DNA of 6,997 nt, from NCBI GenBank assembly GCA_937958735.1, contig CALGNG010000042.1, positions 1-6,997 on the forward strand, written 5' to 3'. Below the pieces are notes generated by a model. It searched no databases. It was not told where the DNA came from and saw nothing but the letters and a program-made list of their open reading frames with translations. The translations under genes were made by a program, and so were the position numbers. This DNA is from an uncultured Aquimarina sp. Lineage in GTDB: Bacteria; Bacteroidota; Bacteroidia; Flavobacteriales; Flavobacteriaceae. This document shows, piece by piece, positions 1-6,251 of the stretch (positions within the stretch are counted from its first letter, which is position 1; every line of letters begins with the position of its first letter).

Positions 1-266
1 TAAGCGTCTTTAAATTCTATTTTTCTAAAGGTAGACAGGCCATCTCGATTAAAAAGGATAATCTCTCCATCTTTAAGAGCTCGACTGGATAAAGCCCAAG
101 CAATAAACTCGGATCCCTTGGTAGACTCAATGGTTACATGGATAAGACCTGCATTGCATTTTTCGTTAGGTAAATCTGTATCGTCGGATTTCTGTAGTAT
201 AGAATAATCTAATTTTAATATGTTATACTCTGTACTATTTATTTTTAGTTTTGCTAAAAAAGACAT
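1..266 (-). CDS. tssD: Type VI secretion tube protein TssD (Hcp-like), 5' part only
   Basis: Inferred product: the Bacteroidota version of the Hcp tube subunit (TssD) of subtype iii type VI secretion, which stacks as hexameric rings inside the sheath and can carry effectors. Only the first 88 codons lie in the window; the reading frame is open to base 1. The start MSFLAKLKI, the segment EYNILKLDYS (about residues 13-22), the strand LIHVTIEST (40-48) and the final FKDA (85-88) match the family layout as I remember it; the next codon begins TA, which fits the family Tyr after FKDA. The usual Gly/Arg-rich loop before the IHVTIEST strand is replaced by DLPNEKCNAG, so this is a divergent copy. No other T6SS gene is in the window. 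A near-match to the -7 box (TAATCTTG, minus strand, 307-314) lies about 40 bases before the start; no clear -33 partner was seen. Confidence 0.82.
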   Translation of the reverse strand, partial: MSFLAKLKINSTEYNILKLDYSILQKSDDTDLPNEKCNAGLIHVTIESTKGSEFIAWALSSRALKDGEIILFNRDGLSTFRKIEFKDA

Positions 267-769
267 AAATAAAAATTTGTTATTGGTTTGGGTAAAGTTT
301 TTTACTCAAGATTATTTAATTATAAAAAGCAATTGAGTGCTTTATTATATAGAAGGTTAAAGTTGAATAAGTTAATCAAATATAGAAATATTTTTTGGAG
401 TATATTCTTTTAATATTGTAGACTTAGCTAAAGATGTGTAAGAAGTATTTGGTTTCTCTTACGTATCTAACTGTTGATGATAGAGATAGGTGTTTTTAAT
501 CCTATAAAAAGGTCTTATGTCTTTGTGTAAATACTATTTTAAGGGTAAAATAAATTTATATTTTTTTAATATTAAGATCTTATTAGGAGGGGTTTGTTTG
601 TAGCGGTTTTCTATGTATTAGACTTTTTATAAAGGGATAGGCAAGGTTGTTAAGGGGATTTATATAAGTAGAGTTCTTGTAATTTCTTTTTTAGGATAGA
701 TTTATAATAAGAAATAACTAATCTTATTGTGGATGTATAAGCTATAGGAAGCTTCTTTGTTATTGGGGG

Positions 770-803
770 ATTACTAAAAAAAAGACATTCTGTTTTTAGT
801 AAT
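770..803. repeat. Inverted repeat / AT-rich hairpin
   Basis: ATTACTAAAAA (770-780) pairs perfectly with TTTTTAGTAAT (793-803) around a 12-base loop. The stem is 11 bp and almost all A/T. The U-run sits inside the stem and is not followed by more T, so it is a weak terminator candidate; with no gene ending nearby, an operator or a chance structure are alternatives. Confidence 0.4.
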
Positions 804-1059
804 GTAACAGCTAATGGAATAATTTATATTTTTTACTAAACAAAAAAGAGCGGTGTTGGATATACTGTCTTATTTTATGTTGCTTTAGAAACAGGTAACC
901 AACTGTATGCTTATGTTGTTATATCTAATAAAGTGTTTTTTTTCTTAAAACAGGTCTAGATTTTTTTATCTATACTAGATTATGGGTGGCTGTAGGTTGT
1001 TAAAAACAATCTGTTAAGAAATAAAAAGATGCTTATAGCTCTTTTAAATCTATAAAACT

Positions 1060-1067
1060 TAATTTTG
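1060..1067 (+). promoter_or_regulatory. Bacteroidota -7 promoter box for the lipoprotein gene
   Basis: TAATTTTG is an exact match to the Bacteroidota -7 consensus TAnnTTTG and lies 25 bases before the ATG at 1093, implying a 5' leader of about 20 bases. No convincing TTG/TTTG -33 element is seen at the usual distance upstream. Confidence 0.5.
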
Positions 1068-1092
1068 CATCTGTTTTTTAAATAACTTAAAC

Positions 1093-1650
1093 ATGAAATT
1101 GACGTTTGCCATACTTTCTGTATTAACTTTAGTACTAAGTTGTACTCCAAAAAAAGATCCTTTTTTAATTACGCCACAAAGTATAGGGGATTTAACCAAT
1201 ACTAGCGAGGTAAAAGATTTAGAAACCATCTATGTAAAGGACTCTATAGTAAAATACATTTCTGGAGACGAGTTTACAGGGACTACCAACGAGATTAAAA
1301 TTCTAGATAAGCAAGGCAACCATTTGTTAAGGTTAGAGCCAGAGCAGCAATTTGATACCACCGCTACAATAGTGTCTATTAGGATTATGGACGCAAGATT
1401 TAAGACCGATAAAGGGATAGGAGTGGCTAGTACTTTTGGTGATATTGCAAAAAATTATAAGATTTCTAAAATAACCAATACGTTAAGCTCTGTAATAGTA
1501 AACCTAGACGAGATTAACGCTTTTGTAATTATAGACAAAAAAGAGCTGCCAAGCGAGCTGCATTTTGATACCGACACAAAAATAGAAGCTTCCCAAATCC
1601 CGGATACAGCTACTATAAAATACTTTTGGTTAGATTGGAATTTGTTTTAG
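1093..1650 (+). CDS. Small lipoprotein of unknown function
   Basis: The product has 185 residues. It starts with a short positive N-terminus and a hydrophobic stretch ending in a lipobox, LVLSC, with the lipidated Cys at residue 17; the mature protein would have about 169 residues anchored in a membrane. The residues after Cys (TPKKD) lack the acidic run that Bacteroidota use as a surface-export signal, so a periplasm-facing location is more likely (inference). The rest is soluble, alternating beta-type sequence with conserved-looking segments such as FDTTATIVSI and LPSELHFDTDTKIEASQIP; no enzyme motif or named domain is recognised. It resembles uncharacterised flavobacterial lipoproteins I recall, but no function is known to me. 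Start chosen because the ATG gives a complete signal peptide and sits just after a -7 box. An alpha/beta hydrolase gene follows 53 bases later in the same direction and may be co-transcribed. Confidence 0.8.
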   Translation: MKLTFAILSVLTLVLSCTPKKDPFLITPQSIGDLTNTSEVKDLETIYVKDSIVKYISGDEFTGTTNEIKILDKQGNHLLRLEPEQQFDTTATIVSIRIMDARFKTDKGIGVASTFGDIAKNYKISKITNTLSSVIVNLDEINAFVIIDKKELPSELHFDTDTKIEASQIPDTATIKYFWLDWNLF

Positions 1651-1703
1651 TAGTGCCATCTATTTTAAAAAATAATTTTCAATATTAAAAAGCAACCATT
1701 GTT

Positions 1704-2537
1704 ATGGAGCAATTAATAAAAAAATACTTGCCTATACTTATAGGTAAACAGCTAATGATAAAAGAAAAATTTTCTCCCCAAAAGGCCATAAAAGAGGCTT
1801 TTAATTTATTCTGTACCCCTAGGAAGGGTAAAATAAAGCCTTACGAAAAAGATTTTTTAGCTTCTGCGGACGGCATAAAAATAGAAACCAATAACCACGA
1901 AATCCAAATGTACCATTGGGAAGGTAAAGGAAAGACTGTTTTTTTACTACATGGCTGGGAAAGTAATAGCTTTAGATGGCGTAATTTGGTGCCAAAACTG
2001 CAAGAAAAGCAATTTAATATAATAGCTATAGATGGTCCTGCGCAGGGTCAATCTAGTGGTAAATACTTAAGCGTACCTTTGTATACAGAATGTATTAAAG
2101 ACATAGCTGCTTTGTATAAACCAGAGATTTTAATAGGGCACTCTTTAGGAGGGATGACGGCTATATATTACCAATACATAATGCAGTCCGATTTTATAGA
2201 AAAAATAGTAACATTAGGCCCACCTAGCGAGTTGAAATTGTTTTTAAAGGCTTTCCAAGATACACTAAAGGTGTCGGACAGTTTTATGAAAAAACTAGAT
2301 AGCTACCTGTTTGAGCGTTTTGGTTTTTATGCGGCAGATTTTTCTATAGCCAATTTTGCTAAAGAGATTAAGCAAAAAGGATTGCTAATTTTAGAAAAAT
2401 ACGACGAGCTAGCGCCTTACCCGTTATCTACTAAAATTGCTAGAAATTGGAAAGAGTGCGAATTGTTTACTGTAGAAAATATAGGACACTCTTTACAAGA
2501 CCCCAAAATTAACGATAAAATTGTAGCCTTTTTATAA
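1704..2537 (+). CDS. Alpha/beta hydrolase
   Basis: This is a 277-residue single-domain alpha/beta-hydrolase-fold protein, probably cytoplasmic because it has no signal peptide. The visible landmarks, in order, are: the oxyanion-loop HGW (83-85) after strand VFLL; the strand-turn AIDGPAQGQSSG (108-119); the nucleophile elbow GHSLGG with Ser147; a likely acid Asp234 in EKYDELAPY; and the catalytic His262 in IGHSLQDP. The triad therefore looks complete. The N-terminal 70 residues (a helix-rich, basic cap) precede the core, and residues of about 175-225 form the lid. The family covers esterases, lipases, thioesterases and C-C hydrolases; the substrate cannot be told from sequence. It lies 53 bases behind the lipoprotein gene with only an imperfect -7-like box (TAATTTTC, 1673-1680) in between, so it probably shares that transcript. 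A strong hairpin lies about 160 bases after its stop. Confidence 0.88.
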   Translation: MEQLIKKYLPILIGKQLMIKEKFSPQKAIKEAFNLFCTPRKGKIKPYEKDFLASADGIKIETNNHEIQMYHWEGKGKTVFLLHGWESNSFRWRNLVPKLQEKQFNIIAIDGPAQGQSSGKYLSVPLYTECIKDIAALYKPEILIGHSLGGMTAIYYQYIMQSDFIEKIVTLGPPSELKLFLKAFQDTLKVSDSFMKKLDSYLFERFGFYAADFSIANFAKEIKQKGLLILEKYDELAPYPLSTKIARNWKECELFTVENIGHSLQDPKINDKIVAFL

Positions 2538-2700
2538 GAAGCCTAGCAATTAGAATTAAAACTAGTGTTTTAAAATAAACAGGTATCTAATCTAGATGTA
2601 TTGCTTTTAAGACACACAGTAAATTGCCTATAAGGTAATTGCAATAGTTGTTTTAAACTTGTTTTAAGACTTTAGAACACTTTTTACTAGAATTAATATG

Positions 2701-2740
2701 AAACAAAAACAACCTGATATCTATTGGGTTGTTTTTGTTT
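2701..2740. terminator. Bidirectional intrinsic terminator between convergent genes
   Basis: AAACAAAAACAACC (2701-2714) pairs perfectly over 14 bp with GGTTGTTTTTGTTT (2727-2740) around a 12-base loop. The stem has its G/C pairs next to the loop and an A-rich 5' arm and T-rich 3' arm, so the RNA ends in a U-rich run whichever strand is read. It lies between the ends of the plus-strand hydrolase gene (2537) and the minus-strand methyltransferase-like gene (2792), exactly where one terminator could serve both. Confidence 0.8.
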
Positions 2741-2791
2741 AAGGGTAACAATACTTTAGATACGCCTTTTTTATTGGAGACGATAACGGCA

Positions 2792-3475
2792 TTAATTTTG
2801 GTGCTTAATTACTAGCATTTGGTTTCCGTTTTTTTGAAACTCGTAATTTACTTTTTGGATATACAGCTTATAGTTTTGCTTAAAATGGGTTACTATTTCG
2901 TCTAATACTTCAGACTTTTTGGAGTCAAGGTTTAGGATGGGGAAAACTCGGACTTCTTTACAAATTCTAAGCATTTCTGTTAAAGATTGGATATGAAAGT
3001 GGGTACCTAAATTGGAATAGAGTAATAAAAAATGCGAGCTTAATCCTAATGGGAAGGATTGGTCTTTAAATTCTAATTTATTAGGAAGCTCATGGTACCG
3101 ATAGCGCCCTTCCTTTTTTCCTTTAGTAAAGTCTTTTAAGAAAGAAGACATGGCATTACCTCTTAGTAGTTCTAAAGTATCGGGATTTTTAATGTTTCTC
3201 CAAGTAAAATTGTCCAGATTATTTCTAACCTGTGGCATTACGATACGTTTAACTTCCTCGAAACGGGTCTTAAGTTCTTGCTCGGAAAATTTATAGATAA
3301 GGTCTATAGAGATTACTTTTTTGCCTAAATTATTTAATTCCGAATTAAAACTAGCAGGACCATCTCCAAAGCTTATTATTTTTTGATCTAAGTCTTTATC
3401 CGATAAAAGAAACATTTGTTGGTACTCTTTTAAATTTCGTCCCCATGGTACTGCACTATCTAATTCAAAAGCCAT
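2792..3475 (-). CDS. SAM-dependent methyltransferase-like protein
   Basis: This 227-residue cytoplasmic protein has a reduced class I SAM-methyltransferase core. Visible elements are: a motif I-like strand and glycine loop IISFGDGPA (33-41), where the loop FGDGP replaces the classical GxGxG; a second strand ending in an acidic residue, VISIDLIY (54-61, Asp58), expected to contact the SAM ribose; a motif IV-like strand FPLGLSSHFLLLY (141-153); a helix LTEMLRICKEV (165-175); and C-terminal strands ending NQMLVIK. The start MAFELDSAVPWGR and the C-terminal VNYEFQKNGNQMLVI strongly recall a conserved uncharacterised family found in cyanobacteria and Bacteroidota and annotated only as methyltransferase. 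The acceptor substrate is unknown. It is a single gene converging on the hydrolase and sharing its terminator. Two weak promoter hints lie upstream: a TAnnTTTG match (TACTTTTG, minus strand, 3600-3607) and a small inverted repeat TCGTA-AAA-TACGA (3516-3528). Confidence 0.75.
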   Translation of the reverse strand: MAFELDSAVPWGRNLKEYQQMFLLSDKDLDQKIISFGDGPASFNSELNNLGKKVISIDLIYKFSEQELKTRFEEVKRIVMPQVRNNLDNFTWRNIKNPDTLELLRGNAMSSFLKDFTKGKKEGRYRYHELPNKLEFKDQSFPLGLSSHFLLLYSNLGTHFHIQSLTEMLRICKEVRVFPILNLDSKKSEVLDEIVTHFKQNYKLYIQKVNYEFQKNGNQMLVIKHQN

Positions 3476-3742
3476 TTAGAAAAGGTGTGTTTTATAAGAA
3501 GAACCTAGATTATACTCGTAAAATACGAAGGATCTGGTTTTTGCCTGTAGGATTATTTTTAATAAGTTATAAGGTGTTAATATACATTTGTATTTTTAAC
3601 AAAAGTAGATATTACAGGGAGTTTTTAATAAAATGTAATGGATCTATAGAAGCCTTATGTTATAAGATGTCTATTTTATAGGAAGAAAGGTTTCAGGGTT
3701 ACTCTTAATATTATTAGCAAGATTTTTTTAATAAATAAGAGG
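3476..3742. other. Gene-free stretch upstream of the methyltransferase-like gene
   Basis: No coding region is supported. A short plus-strand open frame (3445-3681) starts inside the opposing gene and encodes low-complexity basic sequence, so I do not accept it. Contents are the inverted repeat TCGTA-AAA-TACGA (3516-3528) about 40-50 bases before the methyltransferase-like gene, and a minus-strand TACTTTTG (-7-like, 3600-3607). Minus-strand bases 3676-3742 are read-through from the broken barrel gene, probably past its original stop. Confidence 0.5.
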
Positions 3743-4129
3743 TTAAAAATGCGGTAGCCTAAATGGATTCCCCATCGTAAAAAAAAGTCTGGCAATCCAT
3801 TTTTTAAATCAAAACTTCTGACTACTCCAACATTAGTATCGATACTAAAATCACGTACAACAAAGAATTTATACCCTCTACCAAAGCCTAAGCTAAAATC
3901 GTTAAATTATCCACTACGGTAATGCTGTTTATGGTTTTGGCATCTTTTTTACTTGTAGTAAACTGTCCAAAACCCTTGATGTAAAAGCCATGTTCATTAC
4001 AATTCATATTATAAAAAAGTACTGGCGGAAGTAAGGGGTATAGCAAAGCTTTTAAAACCGTCGTTGGGTATTTCTATTTTTTTTCAGAGTAAAAATACCC
4101 AGGGCAATAGAGTTAGATATAGTATACTT

Positions 4130-4320
4130 GTAACGGACTTATGTATGAAACGTAGCGAGCAAAAAGACACTAACTTTTCGGATTAACACAGAGCCAAATT
4201 TTTATATTTTGTTTTAATTTTTTAGTTATAAAGCCAAATTAAAAATTTGGCGATCTCAGCAAATAAAACTCAAACCTTTCGGTTTAGGACTTATTAGCTA
4301 TGTTTTATACACCGTGTTAC
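4130..4320 (-). repeat. attC-like structured repeat downstream of the VOC gene
   Basis: The two ends are inverted and pair in two boxes with unequal spacers. The outer box is GTAACGG (4130-4136, plus) against GTAAC-AC-GG (minus strand, 4320-4312). The inner box is TGTATGAAAC (4142-4151) against TGTATAAAAC (minus, 4311-4302), with one mismatch. A 5-base ACTTA spacer is present on one side only. This resembles the R/L box plan of integron attC sites. The interior holds a perfect hairpin GCCAAATT-AAA-AATTTGGC (4233-4251), a further copy of its arm GCCAAATTT at 4193-4201, and a short stem AAACC/GGTTT (4272-4285) that in minus-strand RNA has a GAAA loop. I recall similar blocks after accessory genes in other flavobacteria, which would need a search to confirm. 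Confidence 0.6.
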
Positions 4321-4765
4321 CAACTTTTTATTTTATCAGTCCTTTATTATTTTCATTTGGTTCAATCAAGTCCCACATATTTCCATATAAATCTTCAAAT
4401 ACAGCTACAGTACCATATTCAAATTCAGTTCGAGGTCTAACAAATTTCACTTTTCTGTCAATCATTTTGTTATAATCTCTTTCAAAATCATCTGTAAAAA
4501 GGAAAAAACCAACTCTTCCGCCTGTTTGGTTTCCAATGCTTTCTATTTGTTTGTCATTAGATGCTCTTGCTAGTAATAAACAACACTCCTTAGCTCCTTG
4601 AGGAGCAACCATAACCCATCTTTTACTTTCGTCAATTTTGGTGTCTTCAAGAAGTGTGAAGTCTAATTTTTTAGTATAAAATTCGATTGCTTCATCATAT
4701 TCTTTAACAACTAAGGAAATGTGTGCTATTCTTTGTTTCATTTTTTTGTAATTGCTGGGAACTAA
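4134..4765 (-). mobile_element. Gene-cassette-like insertion carrying a VOC gene
   Basis: This 632-bp block interrupts the barrel pseudogene. Read on the minus strand, it begins TTAGTTCCC, has a short leader, one complete gene (VOC family, 4741-4328) in the same direction as the host gene, then a roughly 190-bp structured repeat, and ends CCG before host TTACAAG. GTTA occurs at both junctions (TAAC on plus, 4763-4766 and 4131-4134), so cutting at G/TTA removes the block and restores the host frame without gain or loss. This is the structure expected of an integron cassette placed at a secondary site: one promoterless gene plus one 3' recombination site, GTT at the crossover. No integrase or attI is in the window. 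A transposon is less likely: the inverted arms lie only on one side of the gene and no transposase is present. Confidence 0.65.
4328..4741 (-). CDS. VOC (glyoxalase/bleomycin-resistance-like) family protein, cassette-borne
   Basis: This is a complete 137-residue protein of the vicinal-oxygen-chelate superfamily, with one pair of beta-alpha-beta-beta-beta modules. The first module opens RIAHISLVV with His7, then a helix EYDEAIEFYTKKLDF (14-28) and strands ending ECCLLLA (52-58, Glu52). The second has VGFFLFTDDF (77-86), a helix to about 95, and YGTVAVFEDLYGNMWDLIEP (109-128) with Glu127 at the usual final metal-ligand position. The normal ligand near the start of the second module (His/Gln) is not obvious; GRVGF is found there. 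The family includes glyoxalases, extradiol dioxygenases and antibiotic-binding proteins; the reaction here cannot be named. The gene sits alone inside the inserted block. Its leader (GCAATTACAAAAAAATG region) has no Shine-Dalgarno run and no clear promoter, so it may depend on transcription from pepT, 168 bases upstream. Confidence 0.88.
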   Translation of the reverse strand: MKQRIAHISLVVKEYDEAIEFYTKKLDFTLLEDTKIDESKRWVMVAPQGAKECCLLLARASNDKQIESIGNQTGGRVGFFLFTDDFERDYNKMIDRKVKFVRPRTEFEYGTVAVFEDLYGNMWDLIEPNENNKGLIK

Positions 4766-4909
4766 CCTCTATAAACAGGTGTTACTAGAGCTTCTAACGC
4801 ATTTATTTTAAATTCGTACTTTTTTATTGAGTAAAAGGGAAGCAATGGTTATTAGTAATAGGCTAATAGTTAAATTAAGTTTCATTGTTTTGTGTAATAA
4901 AGTTGTTAT

Positions 4910-6145
4910 TTATTGTTGTGTGGTAAGTTCAGCAATTTTAACAATTAGCTCGGTAGCTTTTTGCATACTTTCTACTGGGACATATTCATATTTCCCATGG
5001 AAATTATGCCCTCCTGCAAAAATATTGGGGCAAGGCAATCCCATAAAACTTAATTGAGAACCGTCTGTACCGCCTCTAATAGGTTTTATGATGGGTTTTA
5101 TGCCTATAGCAATCATTGCTTTTTCTGCAATAGCTACAATATGCATATTGGGTACTATTTTTTCTTTCATATTATAGTATTGGTCTGTTACTTCTACCGT
5201 AATAATAGTATCTCGATATTCTTTATTAAGCTCTTCAGATAAAGACAGCATCATGGTCTTACGAGCCTCGAAGTGTTCTTTCTCGTGATCCCTAATAATA
5301 TATTCTAAAACAGTTTCTTCTATAGTTCCAGAAATATGGTGTAAATGAAAAAAGCCTTCTCTGTCCGTAGTATGCTCTGGGGTTTCTAAACGGGGTAAAG
5401 AGCTAATAAAATCTTGGGCAATAAGCATACTGTTTACCATTTTACCTTTGGCGTACCCAGGGTGTACACTTTTTCCTGTAATAGTTACTACGGCACCAGC
5501 GGCATTAAAATTTTCGTATTCCAATTCGCCTATTTGGCTACCATCCATAGTATAGGCATAGGAAGCGCCAAATTTTTCTACATCAAAGTAATGCGCTCCT
5601 CGTCCAATTTCTTCGTCTGGGGTAAAAGCAATTCTAATTTCGCCGTGGGGTATTTCTGGGTGGTCTATAAGATATTCTGCCGCAGAAATAATTTCGGTAA
5701 TGCCCGCTTTATCATCGGCTCCTAGTAGGGTATTCCCATCGGTGGTAATTAAAGTTTGTCCTTTGTATTGTTTTAAATCTTTAAAATAAGAAGGCGATAA
5801 AATAATGTTTTTCTCTTTATTTAAAATAATGTCTTTACCGTCGTAATCCTCTATAATTTGTGGATTTATATTGGTGCCGCTAAAATCTGGCGAAGTGTCG
5901 TAATGGGCTATAAAACCAATTACGGGAGTTTCTTTGTCTATGGTTTTAGGGATGCTAGCCATAATATAGCCTTTATCGTCTATAGAGACTTTATCTAAAC
6001 CTATAGCGGTAAGCTCTGCTACCAAAAGGTGGGCCAAATCCCATTGTTTTTTGGTACTAGGAGTAGTGTTGCTTTTAGGGTTACTTTGTGTATCTACGGT
6101 TACATAGCTTACAAAACGATTTAGTATTTTTTCTTTAGTAATCAT
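4910..6145 (-). CDS. pepT: Peptidase T (tripeptide aminopeptidase, M20B)
   Basis: PepT is a cytoplasmic di-zinc aminopeptidase that removes the N-terminal residue from tripeptides during peptide recycling. The 411-residue length is normal for the family. All expected active-site residues are seen: HYDTS with metal ligand His81 and Asp83 behind it; GADDKAG with bridging Asp144; PDEEIG with catalytic Glu178 and ligand Glu179; TMDGS with Asp201; and GGHNFHG near the C-terminus with ligand His380. The lid/dimerisation domain spans roughly 215-325, starting after GELEYENFNAAGA and including VHPGYAKGKMVNS. The ATG at 6145 gives the normal start MITKEKILNRFVSYVTVDTQ. It is divergent from pyrD across a 106-base gap; on its strand only degenerate -7 boxes (TAnnTTTA) are seen. 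Its stop is 24 bases before the start of the broken barrel gene, suggesting an old operon. Confidence 0.96.
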   Translation of the reverse strand: MITKEKILNRFVSYVTVDTQSNPKSNTTPSTKKQWDLAHLLVAELTAIGLDKVSIDDKGYIMASIPKTIDKETPVIGFIAHYDTSPDFSGTNINPQIIEDYDGKDIILNKEKNIILSPSYFKDLKQYKGQTLITTDGNTLLGADDKAGITEIISAAEYLIDHPEIPHGEIRIAFTPDEEIGRGAHYFDVEKFGASYAYTMDGSQIGELEYENFNAAGAVVTITGKSVHPGYAKGKMVNSMLIAQDFISSLPRLETPEHTTDREGFFHLHHISGTIEETVLEYIIRDHEKEHFEARKTMMLSLSEELNKEYRDTIITVEVTDQYYNMKEKIVPNMHIVAIAEKAMIAIGIKPIIKPIRGGTDGSQLSFMGLPCPNIFAGGHNFHGKYEYVPVESMQKATELIVKIAELTTQQ

Positions 6146-6227
6146 TTCTATAAAAGTTGCTTAAGTAAATATACTAAACTTAGTTTTTCTAGTTAATGTT
6201 GTGTCTAAATATATGTGATAAAAGCTG

Positions 6228-6235
6228 TATTTTTG
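6228..6235 (+). promoter_or_regulatory. Bacteroidota -7 promoter box for pyrD
   Basis: TATTTTTG matches TAnnTTTG exactly and ends 16 bases before the pyrD ATG, implying a leader of only about 10 bases. A TTG at 6199-6201 lies 26 bases upstream, farther than usual for the -33 element, so the upstream half is uncertain. Confidence 0.5.
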
Positions 6236-6251
6236 GATAAATTTTATTCCT

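Larger units (their letters stand above)
267..1092. other. Long gene-free stretch
   Basis: No reading frame with coding character is visible on either strand; stops are dense in all frames. The plus strand has visibly more G than C between about 340 and 1020 and is T-rich. It holds an 11-bp perfect inverted repeat (770-803), a small 7-bp hairpin GGTTGTT-AAA-AACAATC (995-1011), and the promoter box of the following lipoprotein gene. I see no tRNA, rRNA or CRISPR-like pattern. It separates the divergent tssD and lipoprotein genes and is much longer than the other intergenic gaps here. Confidence 0.6.
3743..4885 (-). pseudogene. Outer-membrane beta-barrel protein (DUF3575-like), split by an insertion and frameshifted
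   Basis: The 5' part (4885 to 4766, minus strand) starts MKLNLTISLLLITIASLL, a signal peptide, then KKYEFKINALEALVTPVYR. The 3' part (4133 to 3743) reads YKYTISNSIALGIFTLKK, HGFYIKGFGQFTTSKK, DFSLGFGRGYKFF, FSIDTNVGV and ends RWGIHLGYRIF, typical of a small outer-membrane barrel. The layout resembles flavobacterial DUF3575 proteins. Between them sits a 632-bp insertion. Removing it at the shared GTTA joins the frame exactly (VYRG-YKYT). Five other breaks are each explained by a one-base homopolymer change: T-run 4820-4825 (+1), T-run 4077-4084 (+1), A-run 4013-4018 (+1), TT 3902-3903 (-1) and A-run 3745-3749 (-1, which loses the stop; read-through ends at 3676). The corrected product is 169 residues. 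The start lies 24 bases after the pepT stop, so it was probably the second gene of a pepT operon. Family name is from memory. Confidence 0.8.

Noticed and set aside
2628..2650. Small hairpin AATTGCC-TATAA-GGTAATT
   Set aside because: The stem is only 7 bp with a G-T pair and has no T-run; the strong terminator 50 bases further on is sufficient.
2698..2742. 14-codon open frame starting MKQKQPD
   Set aside because: It coincides with the two arms of the terminator hairpin; the frame is a by-product of the palindrome.
3445..3681. Plus-strand open frame of 78 codons
   Set aside because: It starts inside the opposing methyltransferase-like gene, has low-complexity basic and aromatic sequence, and covers the 3' tail of the barrel pseudogene; no family resemblance.
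4065..4101. Inverted repeat TGGGTATTT / AAATACCCA as a terminator for the VOC transcript
   Set aside because: The 9-bp stem falls in the former coding sequence of the barrel gene (codons for Gly-Ile-Phe and Glu-Ile-Pro), has a 19-base loop and no following T-run on the minus strand; probably chance.
4134..4765. Insertion sequence or MITE as the cause of the split gene
   Set aside because: There is no transposase, and the inverted arms are both on one side of the VOC gene and do not bracket the block. A bare MITE would not explain why removal of the gene plus repeat restores the host frame.
4827..5725. Plus-strand open frames opposite pepT
   Set aside because: They lie antisense to a clearly conserved pepT frame with all active-site residues and are shadows of it.
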